DNA of 6,416 nucleotides from Clostridia bacterium (GTDB lineage Bacteria; Bacillota; DSM-521; Neomoorellales; SLTJ01): the NCBI GenBank assembly GCA_014360105.1, contig JACIYD010000097.1, positions 1 through 6,416 of the forward strand. Reading direction: 5' to 3'. The position numbers and the translations under genes are program-made. Numbering within the stretch: the first letter of the stretch is position 1; each line of letters begins with the position of its first letter. Below the pieces are notes generated by a model that saw nothing but the letters and a program-made list of their open reading frames with translations, was not told the origin of the DNA and made no database searches. Shown here piece after piece: positions 1 through 5,076 of the stretch.

Positions 1-90
1 TTCGACAATGTGGGCCTCGTCGTCAACCACCAGGATACGCGGTGCTTTTCCCGGGCGCTGCGTAAACCATCCCTCCCCCGGCCAGGCCAT
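1..90 (-). CDS. Response regulator, N-terminal fragment (runs off the left edge)
   Basis: Only the first 30 codons are inside the window. Read on the minus strand from an ATG at 90, the protein starts with about 16 polar, Gly/Pro-rich residues and then enters a strand followed by an acidic pair, PRILVVDDEAHIVE. This is the hallmark start of a CheY-like receiver domain: beta-1 and the Asp-Asp acidic pocket that binds Mg2+ near the phospho-acceptor Asp. The phospho-acceptor and the output domain lie outside, so I cannot say whether it is a DNA-binding regulator. The start is uncertain. An in-frame ATG also exists at 108, inside the inverted repeat at 101-120, and neither start has a strong Shine-Dalgarno. 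The ATG at 90 sits in the loop of a small 6-bp hairpin (83-88 with 93-98). The gene is divergent from the structured RNA and ferredoxin unit. Confidence 0.8.
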   Translation of the reverse strand, partial: MAWPGEGWFTQRPGKAPRILVVDDEAHIVE

Positions 91-100
91 CCGGCCTGAT

Positions 101-120
101 TTTAACATGAAAGTGTTAAA
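101..120. promoter_or_regulatory. Perfect inverted repeat, candidate operator upstream of the response regulator
   Basis: TTTAACA (101-107), a 6-nt spacer, then TGTTAAA (114-120) form a perfect 7-bp inverted repeat in an AT-rich patch. It lies 11-30 nt upstream of the response-regulator ATG at 90 and upstream of the divergent structured RNA, where an operator could affect either side. A dimeric regulator site is an inference from symmetry and position. I could not assign convincing -35/-10 boxes in either direction here. The sequence from 121 to about 186 is AT-rich then mixed, with no gene visible. Confidence 0.4.
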
Positions 121-186
121 AAAAGCTTAGGAAATTTTTAAGAGAGGGTTAGCCTCGACAAAGCAAACCGAAGGACGACGCATAAA

Positions 187-633
187 GGAGGAACCTCCGG
201 TAAATGATATTGCCAGGGTCCACAACGGCCGAGCCTAGATCATGGCCGGGTCCTGGGGGGCTCGGTCATGGTCGGCCTAAGGCTGACGCCGGGTCAAGCG
301 GCTCGGCGTCAGCCGGCGGGAAGATCGCGCTGGGTCCGAAAGGGCTCGGGGATAGTCCCATGAAGACTATCTCCGGGTCCCCAAGGATCCAGGCGCGGTC
401 GTGCGAAGACTGTTTTGCTTGCCGCAGGTTTTCCTTTCGCGGAGAATTAGGGGTCGGTAGCCGCCTAGAGGGTGGCTACCGGCTCCGTAGGCAGGCAAAA
501 CAGTCGGGCAAAGGTTGGCGCTGGTTCTGTCAGCGGTTCCCGGCAGCCGAAAGGTTGCCGGGAGCTGCGCAAGGATCTGCGTCAGCCGGCGCGCAGGTCG
601 TTGTGGGCTCTTTTCCTCGGGGCGACAACATGC
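187..633 (+). ncRNA. Large multi-hairpin structured RNA of unrecognised family (long leader or independent ncRNA)
   Basis: No plausible protein lies here, but the plus strand folds by hand into a chain of helices. 238-253 pairs with 258-273 (16 bp, four G-U, loop TGGG). 281-295 pairs with 300-314 (15 bp, loop AAGC). 330-337 pairs with 342-349 (8 bp, loop GAAA). 348-357 pairs with 365-374, and 375-380 with 385-390 (loop CCAA). A three-way junction is closed by 408-423 with 490-505 (16 bp) and encloses 429-434 with 441-446 and 450-462 with 474-486. 533-548 pairs with 553-568 (16 bp, loop GAAA). 577-582 pairs with 591-596. Weaker helices sit at 199-203 with 210-214 and 600-604 with 625-629. G-U pairs recur inside the stems, which implies that the plus strand is the functional RNA. 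The limits are approximate. It ends just before the ribosome binding site of the gene at 648, so it may be a cis-acting leader. I recognise no known family. Confidence 0.65.
246..390 (+). repeat. Tandem hairpin modules GGGTC-N4-GGCTC with ~42-nt period
   Basis: Inside the structured RNA, the pentamer GGGTC starts at 248, 291, 332 and 375, giving spacings of 43, 41 and 43 nt. Each copy begins a hairpin cap: GGGTCC-TGGG-GGGCTC, GGGTC-AAGC-GGCTC, GGGTCC-GAAA-GGGCTC and GGGTCC-CCAA-GGATCC. The first three are flanked by the same outer bases (C, C/T before and GG after), while loops and intervening sequence differ, so helices are conserved rather than a plain DNA repeat. The same G-U, G-C, U-G core recurs outside the array at 452-454 with 482-484 and at 535-537 with 564-566. 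Confidence 0.6.
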
Positions 634-647
634 ATTAGGTGAGAAGA

Positions 648-1043
648 ATGCAACTACCTCCGGGACAGGTGGCGGTCCTGGCCACCTTTCCCAGCAGTAA
701 CAGCGCCGAAAGAGCGGTGCGCGCCCTGGAAACGGCGGGCTACGCTACGGTTCAGCTTGACCGCATCAGCCGTTATACCGCCCGCTCCGATGCCGAGTAT
801 AACAACCCTCTTGCCGGACGGGCCCGCACCCAGACCGGGCTCTCTCTGGCCAGCGCCGATCTGGCCCGCCAGGGAGAAAGGGACGATCGCACGCTTCTGG
901 GCAGCGACCCGGCGGTAAGCGGCTACGGCCTAACAAACTACGGCACGGCCGGCGGGGAAGCCTTTCTCGTGACCGTCCTTACTAGTGCGGCCGCGGTTGA
1001 CCGGGCGCGGGAGATCCTCAGGCAACATGGGGGAACCGTCTAA
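648..1043 (+). CDS. Conserved-looking small protein, possibly a YflT/GS17M-like stress domain
   Basis: This encodes 131 aa. The ATG at 648 is chosen because AGGTGAG (637-643) lies just upstream; an in-frame GTG at 639 has no such site. The N-terminus (about residues 6-40) reads as a beta strand (VAVLATF) followed by a helix with the pattern AERAVRALETAGY and a second strand. The C-terminus (about 105-131) again gives strand then helix (FLVTVLT, then VDRAREILRQHGG). This beta-alpha-beta pattern resembles the small alpha/beta domain of YflT/general-stress-protein-17M-like proteins, but only by secondary-structure pattern, so the family is a guess. The middle is polar, rich in Gly, Asn, Arg and Asp, with no cysteines, signal peptide or membrane segment. 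It is preceded by the large structured RNA and followed 28 nt later by a ferredoxin gene, so it is probably cotranscribed with that gene. Confidence 0.75.
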   Translation: MQLPPGQVAVLATFPSSNSAERAVRALETAGYATVQLDRISRYTARSDAEYNNPLAGRARTQTGLSLASADLARQGERDDRTLLGSDPAVSGYGLTNYGTAGGEAFLVTVLTSAAAVDRAREILRQHGGTV

Positions 1044-1071
1044 ACCTCGATTAAGGGAAGGGGGTCGGCCC

Positions 1072-1266
1072 GTGGAGGTAACGGTAGACCAGGACCTTTG
1101 CATTGCCTGTGGCGACTGCATCGAGATCTGCCCGGAGGTCTTTGCCTGGAATGAGGAAGGCCTCTCCCAGGCAATGGTTAACCCCGTGCCGGCGCAAGTC
1201 GAGGAGGAATGCCGCCAGGCCGTGGAGTCCTGTCCTACGGAAGCAATCAAAGAGAAAACCCACTAA
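1072..1266 (+). CDS. Ferredoxin, single [4Fe-4S] cluster, Moorella type
   Basis: This is a 64-aa cytoplasmic electron carrier. The cluster motif C10-x2-C13-x2-C16 is followed by C20-P, and the remote ligand is C54 in the pattern CPTEAI near the end. In single-cluster ferredoxins of this type the ligands are C10, C13, C16 and the remote Cys-Pro. The two extra cysteines (C20 and C47) match the positions that form a disulfide in Thermotoga ferredoxin. The sequence strongly recalls Clostridium (Moorella) thermoacetica ferredoxin, which also starts with a VTVDQDLCIACG-like segment. The GTG start at 1072 gives the normal family length and is preceded by a purine-rich AGGGAAGGGGG (1054-1064). An in-frame ATG at 1027 would add 15 residues and overlap the previous gene. 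It probably shares a transcript with the gene at 648 and is followed by a terminator-like hairpin. Confidence 0.93.
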   Translation: MEVTVDQDLCIACGDCIEICPEVFAWNEEGLSQAMVNPVPAQVEEECRQAVESCPTEAIKEKTH

Positions 1267-1309
1267 CAGCGCCCGCTCTATGCTAGGAAAATTTCTTGCT
1301 TTGCTTTGT

Positions 1310-1342
1310 GGCCCTGGTACACCCAGGGCCTTGTGCTTGATT
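1310..1342 (+). terminator. Probable rho-independent terminator after the ferredoxin gene
   Basis: GGCCCTGG (1310-1317) and CCAGGGCC (1323-1330) form a perfect 8-bp GC-rich stem with a 5-nt loop, 43 nt after the ferredoxin stop. It is followed on the plus strand by a moderately T-rich run (TTGTGCTTGATT). On the minus strand the bases after the stem are A-rich, so it does not look like a terminator for selC. Confidence 0.55.
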
Positions 1343-1364
1343 GCCATTTTCCGCGTATGGTGTC

Positions 1365-1393
1365 TTGACACTTTTCCCAAAATTGGCTATGAC
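1365..1393 (+). promoter_or_regulatory. Candidate sigma-A-type promoter pointing antisense into selC and selB
   Basis: A consensus -35 box TTGACA (1365-1370) is followed by exactly 17 nt and TATGAC (1388-1393), a 4 of 6 match to the -10 consensus. The -35 box overlaps a small inverted repeat, GTGTC-TT-GACAC (1360-1371). No plus-strand gene follows. A transcript from about 1400 would run antisense through tRNA-Sec and then selB. It may be chance. Confidence 0.35.
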
Positions 1394-1412
1394 CCACCCG
1401 AGCGGCCACGAC

Positions 1413-1513
1413 TGGCGGGAGTGTGTGGGAATCGAACCCACCACGCCCGGGCGCAAACCCGCGCGCCGACTGGATTTGAAGTCCAGGCAGGCCACCAGGC
1501 CCGATCCACTCCC
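1413..1513 (-). tRNA. selC: tRNA-Sec (anticodon TCA), selC
   Basis: This 101-nt tRNA delivers selenocysteine at UGA. The anticodon arm CTGGA-CTTCAAA-TCCAG carries TCA at 1479-1477. The D arm has the Sec-specific 6-bp stem with a 4-nt TGGT loop. A long variable arm has a 5-bp stem (GGCGC/GCGCC). The T arm is GTGGG-TTCGATT-CCCAC. The acceptor stem GGGAGTG pairs with CACTCCC, followed by a G discriminator and an encoded CCA. The eighth acceptor position, normally paired in bacterial tRNA-Sec, appears as a G-A opposition. It lies 71 nt downstream of selB on the same strand and has its own promoter. SelA acts on its seryl form and SelB carries the charged form, so the three genes form one functional set. 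Confidence 0.97.
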
Positions 1514-1530
1514 TCCCCGAGCACAGCCTC

Positions 1531-1559
1531 ATTATAGCAGCTTACGCCGCTTCTCGCAA
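1531..1559 (-). promoter_or_regulatory. selC promoter
   Basis: On the minus strand TTGCGA (1559-1554), a 17-nt spacer and a perfect TATAAT (1536-1531) precede the tRNA-Sec 5' end by 17 nt. This predicts a transcript start about 10 nt before the mature tRNA. It suggests that selC can be transcribed independently of selAB, besides any read-through. Confidence 0.75.
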
Positions 1560-1584
1560 GCGCGAACACACGCGGTGGCAGGTT

Positions 1585-3498
1585 CTAGCCACTGCTGCCA
1601 TAGAGTACCCTTTTGTCACCTATACGCTTGGTGAAATGAATCTGGTCGAAGTATTCGAGCAGCGGTAGGACGTATTTGCGTGAACTGCCGAGCGCATCTC
1701 GCACCGCGGCCAACTCGACACTTCCGCGCGCCTGAATGAGTGCCGCCACCCGCTCCTTGGCTTGCGCGACCGCCTCCTGGCTGAAGTAGAGGCCTTCGCT
1801 TACTTTTACCAGAAGGCCCTCTTGTACCAGGTAGCGCACCAACTCCTCCCCTTCTTCGGCGTCGAGACCCAGCCGCGCCCACAGCTCTTCCACGGCGGGA
1901 GGCTGCCAGCCCCCCTCGCGGATGGCCGCGCCGATGGCGGCCAGCTTTTCCTGCTCCGCGGTACTCGGCCGGGGAGTAAAGTCTTTGAGGGCGAGGCTAC
2001 CCCCACGATCGACGATAAGGCCTTGCGCCTGCCAGTGCTCGAGCAGGCTGGAGAAAACGCGGGCCGGCAGGGGCGCGAAGCGGCGGCTACGCAACTCCTC
2101 CCGGGACATCCCCCGGCGCAAGTGGTAGCGGCGGTGATACTGCTCCAGGGTGACCCGCGCCTCCTGCTGCCAGCGCGCGGCCTGGGCCGTGGTGACCAAA
2201 TACTTGCCTCCCTCAAAGCTAAGAACAAGAACCCTTCCTTCGGCCGCAAGCACCTGTGCCACCGCCTCCGCCTCGCCGCTGGGCAATCCTGCGAGGAGGG
2301 CCAGTTCCGCCAGCGGCAGCCCCCAGGTCCGGCGTTCGAGAATCTGCAGCGCCCGCTCCGCCGGAGAGGCGGAAAGTTTCTGTGCCAGTTCGGCCAATAC
2401 TTCCGGCCGCCCTGGCTTATGTCTTGTAGCATACGGTTCCACCACCAGACCGCCCCCAATGGTGGTCATGGGCGAGTAGGAGCGGAGAACGAAGCGGTCG
2501 CCGCGTGCCGCGACCACCGGTTCCTCGAGGGAGAGCTGCGCGGCAGTGATTTCACCCGGGGCCAAGGTTTCACGGTCGAGGAGCAGCACCCGGCCGAATA
2601 CCTCCGCCGTGCCCAGGTAAAAGCGCACGCGCTGTGCCCGCCTCACCTCCCGTGCCCCGGGTAAGAGTCTCAACTGGACGTCCAGGCGGCGCGTGGGCCG
2701 GAAAGTCCCGGGTTCAACAAGCACACTCCCCCGATCGACCTGTCCCACTTCCACACCCGCCAGGTTGCAGGCCACCCGCTGGCCGGCATAAGCCTCGTTC
2801 ACGCGTCGGTTGTGCACCTGGAGCTGGCGGATGCGCGCGGACACCTCTTGCGGCAGGATCGAAACCACCTCTTCCGCTCGCAGGGCGCCGGACCAGAGGG
2901 TACCGGTGACCACCGTCCCGAAGCCCCGTACGGTGAAGACGCGGTCGATGGGCAAGCGGGCGCTGCCCGTTGCCGGGCGCGGGACAACCGCCTTTGCCTG
3001 CTCCGCCAGATGGCGGCGCAAAAGATCGAGTCCCTCGCCGGTAAGCGCAGAAACGGCCACAAGCGGCGCGTGCTCCAGCACCGTTCCTTTGACCGCCTCG
3101 CGTACTTCCTCCGCCACCAGCTCAAGCCAGTCGTCGCCCACCAGGTCCTTTTTCGTAATGGCGATCACGCCGCCCTTTACCTGCAAAAGGTCGACGATTG
3201 CCAGGTGTTCCCTGGTCTGGGGCATCACCCCCTCGTCGGCCGCCACCACCAGGAGAACCAGGTCAATCCCCGCGGCGCCCGCGAGCATCTGCCGGATAAA
3301 GCGCTCGTGGCCCGGCACGTCTACCAGGCCGGCCACCTGGCCGTCCGGCAGTACGAACGGGGCGAAGCCGAGTTCAATGGAAATGCCTCTTTCCTTTTCC
3401 TCTTTCAGGCGATCGGTGTCCACTCCGGTAAGCGCCCGTACCAGTACCGTTTTGCCGTGATCGACGTGACCTGCCGTCCCCACGACCACAAAAGCCAT
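1585..3498 (-). CDS. selB: Selenocysteine-specific translation elongation factor SelB
   Basis: This encodes 637 aa (E. coli SelB has 614). SelB is an EF-Tu-like GTPase that binds selenocysteinyl-tRNA-Sec and the SECIS hairpin of selenoprotein mRNAs, placing Sec at UGA on the ribosome. The GTPase domain is intact: P-loop GHVDHGKT at residues 10-17, switch region RGISIELGFA about 37-46, DVPGH at 60-64 and TKKD at 115-118. Beta-barrel domains follow (for example GFGTVVTGTL near residue 193). The C-terminal ~270 residues form the winged-helix region. The last winged helix, which contacts SECIS RNA in characterised SelBs, is seen near 590-635, with a basic SSRKYVL segment and KRIGDKRVL. ATG at 3498 lies 3 nt after the selA TGA, and a GGAGG within the end of selA serves as its ribosome binding site, so translation is probably coupled. 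It stops with TAG, 71 nt before selC. Confidence 0.97.
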   Translation of the reverse strand: MAFVVVGTAGHVDHGKTVLVRALTGVDTDRLKEEKERGISIELGFAPFVLPDGQVAGLVDVPGHERFIRQMLAGAAGIDLVLLVVAADEGVMPQTREHLAIVDLLQVKGGVIAITKKDLVGDDWLELVAEEVREAVKGTVLEHAPLVAVSALTGEGLDLLRRHLAEQAKAVVPRPATGSARLPIDRVFTVRGFGTVVTGTLWSGALRAEEVVSILPQEVSARIRQLQVHNRRVNEAYAGQRVACNLAGVEVGQVDRGSVLVEPGTFRPTRRLDVQLRLLPGAREVRRAQRVRFYLGTAEVFGRVLLLDRETLAPGEITAAQLSLEEPVVAARGDRFVLRSYSPMTTIGGGLVVEPYATRHKPGRPEVLAELAQKLSASPAERALQILERRTWGLPLAELALLAGLPSGEAEAVAQVLAAEGRVLVLSFEGGKYLVTTAQAARWQQEARVTLEQYHRRYHLRRGMSREELRSRRFAPLPARVFSSLLEHWQAQGLIVDRGGSLALKDFTPRPSTAEQEKLAAIGAAIREGGWQPPAVEELWARLGLDAEEGEELVRYLVQEGLLVKVSEGLYFSQEAVAQAKERVAALIQARGSVELAAVRDALGSSRKYVLPLLEYFDQIHFTKRIGDKRVLYGSSG

Positions 3499-3501
3499 CG
3501 T

Positions 3502-4911
3502 TCAACGCTCCTCCAGACAGGCGGCCAAAATACGCGCGACCAGCGCCTCTTCTCCTTCCAGCAGGGTGCGCACGTCCAGGGCAAGAGCACCCTTCAGGCG
3601 GCGGGCAATCAGCGGCGGTTCGCTCCGGCGCAACCGCGCGGCCAGTGTTTCCACCGAAAGACCCTGCGGTCTGATCTCCACGAGAAACGTGGGCAGGGTC
3701 ACTCCCGGGAGGGCACCCCCACCCGCTTCGGAATGGCCCGCACGAACCCGCACGGCCGCCCGCCCGTGCGCCGCGCGGCTTACAAGCGCGCAAAGGCGCC
3801 TCGCCCGTGCCTCGAGCTCCTCGGGCGGGAGAAGAAGAGCGGCCAGGACGGGCAACTCGCGCTTGGCCGCCTCGGGATCGAGATAGACGCGCAAGGTACC
3901 CTCAAGGGCGGCCAGGCTGAGCTTATCCGGGCGCAGCGCCCGTGCCAGCGGATTGCGCCGCATCGGTGCGAGGAACCTTTCCCTGCCCAGGATAATCCCG
4001 GCCTGCGGCCCACCCAGGAGCTTGTCGCCGGAAAAGGTAACGATGTCTGCCCCCGCGGCCAGGCTGCTACACACCACCGGTTCCGCTGCCAGGGCGGGCA
4101 CCCCAAGGTCAAACAGAAGTCCGCTCCCCAGGTCCTCCATCACCGGCAAGCCCAGCCGCCGACCCAGCGCTACCAGCTCCGCCGTTCCCACCTCGTGCGT
4201 AAAGCCGACCAGGCGGAAATTGCTGGGGTGGACGCGCAGCAGCAGGGCGGTCTCCGCCGAGACCGCCTGTTCGTAGTCCCGAAGGTAGGTCTTATTAGTC
4301 GTTCCTACTTCGACCAGGCGCGCGCCGCTGGCCGCCATGATTTCCGGAATCCGGAAGGAGCCGCCTATCTCCACCAATTGGCCGCGGCTGACCACCACTT
4401 CCCGGCCGCGCGCCAGCGTATGGAGAGCCAGGAGAACAGCGGCCGCATTGTTATTGACCACCAGTGCCGCCTCCGCGCCAGTAAGCCAGGTCAAGAGGCG
4501 GGCGACGTGCTCCTGCCGGGAACCGCGTTCGCCGGTGGCCAGGTCGAGCTCGAGATTCGTATAGCCCGCGGCGGCAAGGGCAAGCGCTTCGTGCGCGGCC
4601 GACCCTAAGACCGCCCGCCCCAGGTTGGTGTGCAGCACGATACCAGTGGCGTTAATGACCCGCCGCAGACCCGGCTGCACGAGTTGGCGCACCCGCCCCT
4701 CCACCATCGCCTCAATGGTGGCCAGCGGCGGCGCTTCCTGCCGCCGGCCGGACGCAAGCTCCCGCCTTAGTTCGCCCAACACGGCCCGCGCCGCACCGGT
4801 GACCACCTGGCGCGGACAGGACTGAAGAAGTGACGCCAGGGCCGGCCGCCGCAGCAACCGATCCACGGCCGGCAGGCGCCGCAGTTGCTCGCTTTGCTCT
4901 TCCGGCGGCAA
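3502..4911 (-). CDS. selA: L-seryl-tRNA(Sec) selenium transferase SelA
   Basis: This PLP-dependent enzyme converts Ser-tRNA-Sec to Sec-tRNA-Sec with selenophosphate in the cytoplasm. With the start used here it is 469 aa (E. coli SelA has 463). The N-terminal LPAVDRLL begins at residue 13, against about 12 in E. coli. HTNLGRA lies near 94-100, VVNNNAAAVLL near 151-161, SRGQLVEIGGSFRIP near 175-189, and the PLP-lysine motif FSGDKLLGGPQAG at 293-305 with Lys297 (E. coli Lys295). TTG at 4911 is preferred because GGGGGTGAT (4923-4915), nearly perfect to the 16S tail, lies upstream at good spacing and the family length fits. An in-frame TTG at 5031 would add 40 basic, non-homologous residues with a poorer site. 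It stops with TGA, 3 nt before selB. Confidence 0.95.
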   Translation of the reverse strand: MPPEEQSEQLRRLPAVDRLLRRPALASLLQSCPRQVVTGAARAVLGELRRELASGRRQEAPPLATIEAMVEGRVRQLVQPGLRRVINATGIVLHTNLGRAVLGSAAHEALALAAAGYTNLELDLATGERGSRQEHVARLLTWLTGAEAALVVNNNAAAVLLALHTLARGREVVVSRGQLVEIGGSFRIPEIMAASGARLVEVGTTNKTYLRDYEQAVSAETALLLRVHPSNFRLVGFTHEVGTAELVALGRRLGLPVMEDLGSGLLFDLGVPALAAEPVVCSSLAAGADIVTFSGDKLLGGPQAGIILGRERFLAPMRRNPLARALRPDKLSLAALEGTLRVYLDPEAAKRELPVLAALLLPPEELEARARRLCALVSRAAHGRAAVRVRAGHSEAGGGALPGVTLPTFLVEIRPQGLSVETLAARLRRSEPPLIARRLKGALALDVRTLLEGEEALVARILAACLEER

Positions 4912-5076
4912 GGGATCACCCCCGGTCCTCCGAGATTCCAGTTTCTCGGGCTTGGGCTGGGTAGGCTTGCGCGGCCGCAAGCCTTTGGAGCAAATCCCAG
5001 GCCTGCCCCCTCGTAATTTCCTTTCGGACAATTTCCTGCCTTCGTTGCGGGGCCCTGGGGTACTCTCCCGCCGAAG
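4912..5076 (-). promoter_or_regulatory. selA leader with three hairpins
   Basis: This is the 165 nt between the M24 peptidase stop and the preferred selA start. Three hairpins are visible. 5072-5076 pairs with 5040-5044, stacked on 5067-5071 with 5047-5051, directly after the upstream stop. 4976-4984 pairs with 4963-4971 (9 bp, 4-nt loop). 4944-4949 pairs with 4930-4935 (CCGAGA/TCTCGG, 8-nt loop), 6 nt before the selA ribosome binding site at 4923-4915. An 8-nt direct repeat, AATTTCCT on the plus strand, starts at 5015 and 5030. None of the hairpins is followed by a U-tract, so they do not look like terminators. In E. coli a SECIS-like element in the selAB leader lets SelB repress selA; a comparable role here is a hypothesis. 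If translation starts at 5031 instead, part of this stretch is coding. Confidence 0.4.

Noticed and set aside
161..220. Resemblance to a c-di-GMP-I (GEMM) riboswitch: GCAAACC, then GACGCA, then GATATTGCCAGG.
   Set aside because: The 3' strand needed to pair with GCAAACC is missing nearby and the internal helix with a GNRA loop is absent, so only short word matches remain.
187..633. Known large RNAs considered: OLE, RNase P, tmRNA, T-box, CsrB-like decoy.
   Set aside because: OLE's usual neighbours are missing; RNase P core motifs, a tmRNA tag frame and the T-box GGGTGGNACC sequence are not seen; loops do not carry GGA as CsrA decoys would.
204..638. Open reading frame of 144 codons on the plus strand across the structured RNA.
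   Set aside because: Its composition is Gly/Ser/Arg-rich with no domain, no well-spaced ribosome binding site, and its bases are constrained by long RNA helices. Openness is expected at this GC content.
1762..2664. 300-codon plus-strand open frame within selB.
   Set aside because: It is a shadow of the selB winged-helix and barrel region, with no motif or ribosome binding site.
2812..4608. 598-codon plus-strand open frame, antisense to selB and selA.
   Set aside because: It lies over two clear genes in the opposite strand, has no recognisable motif and shows the His/Arg/Gln-rich composition of a GC-rich shadow.
4930..4949. Hairpin before selA as a true SECIS element for an in-frame UGA.
   Set aside because: No in-frame UGA precedes it at the right distance and the loop lacks G in its first two positions; kept only as a possible leader element.
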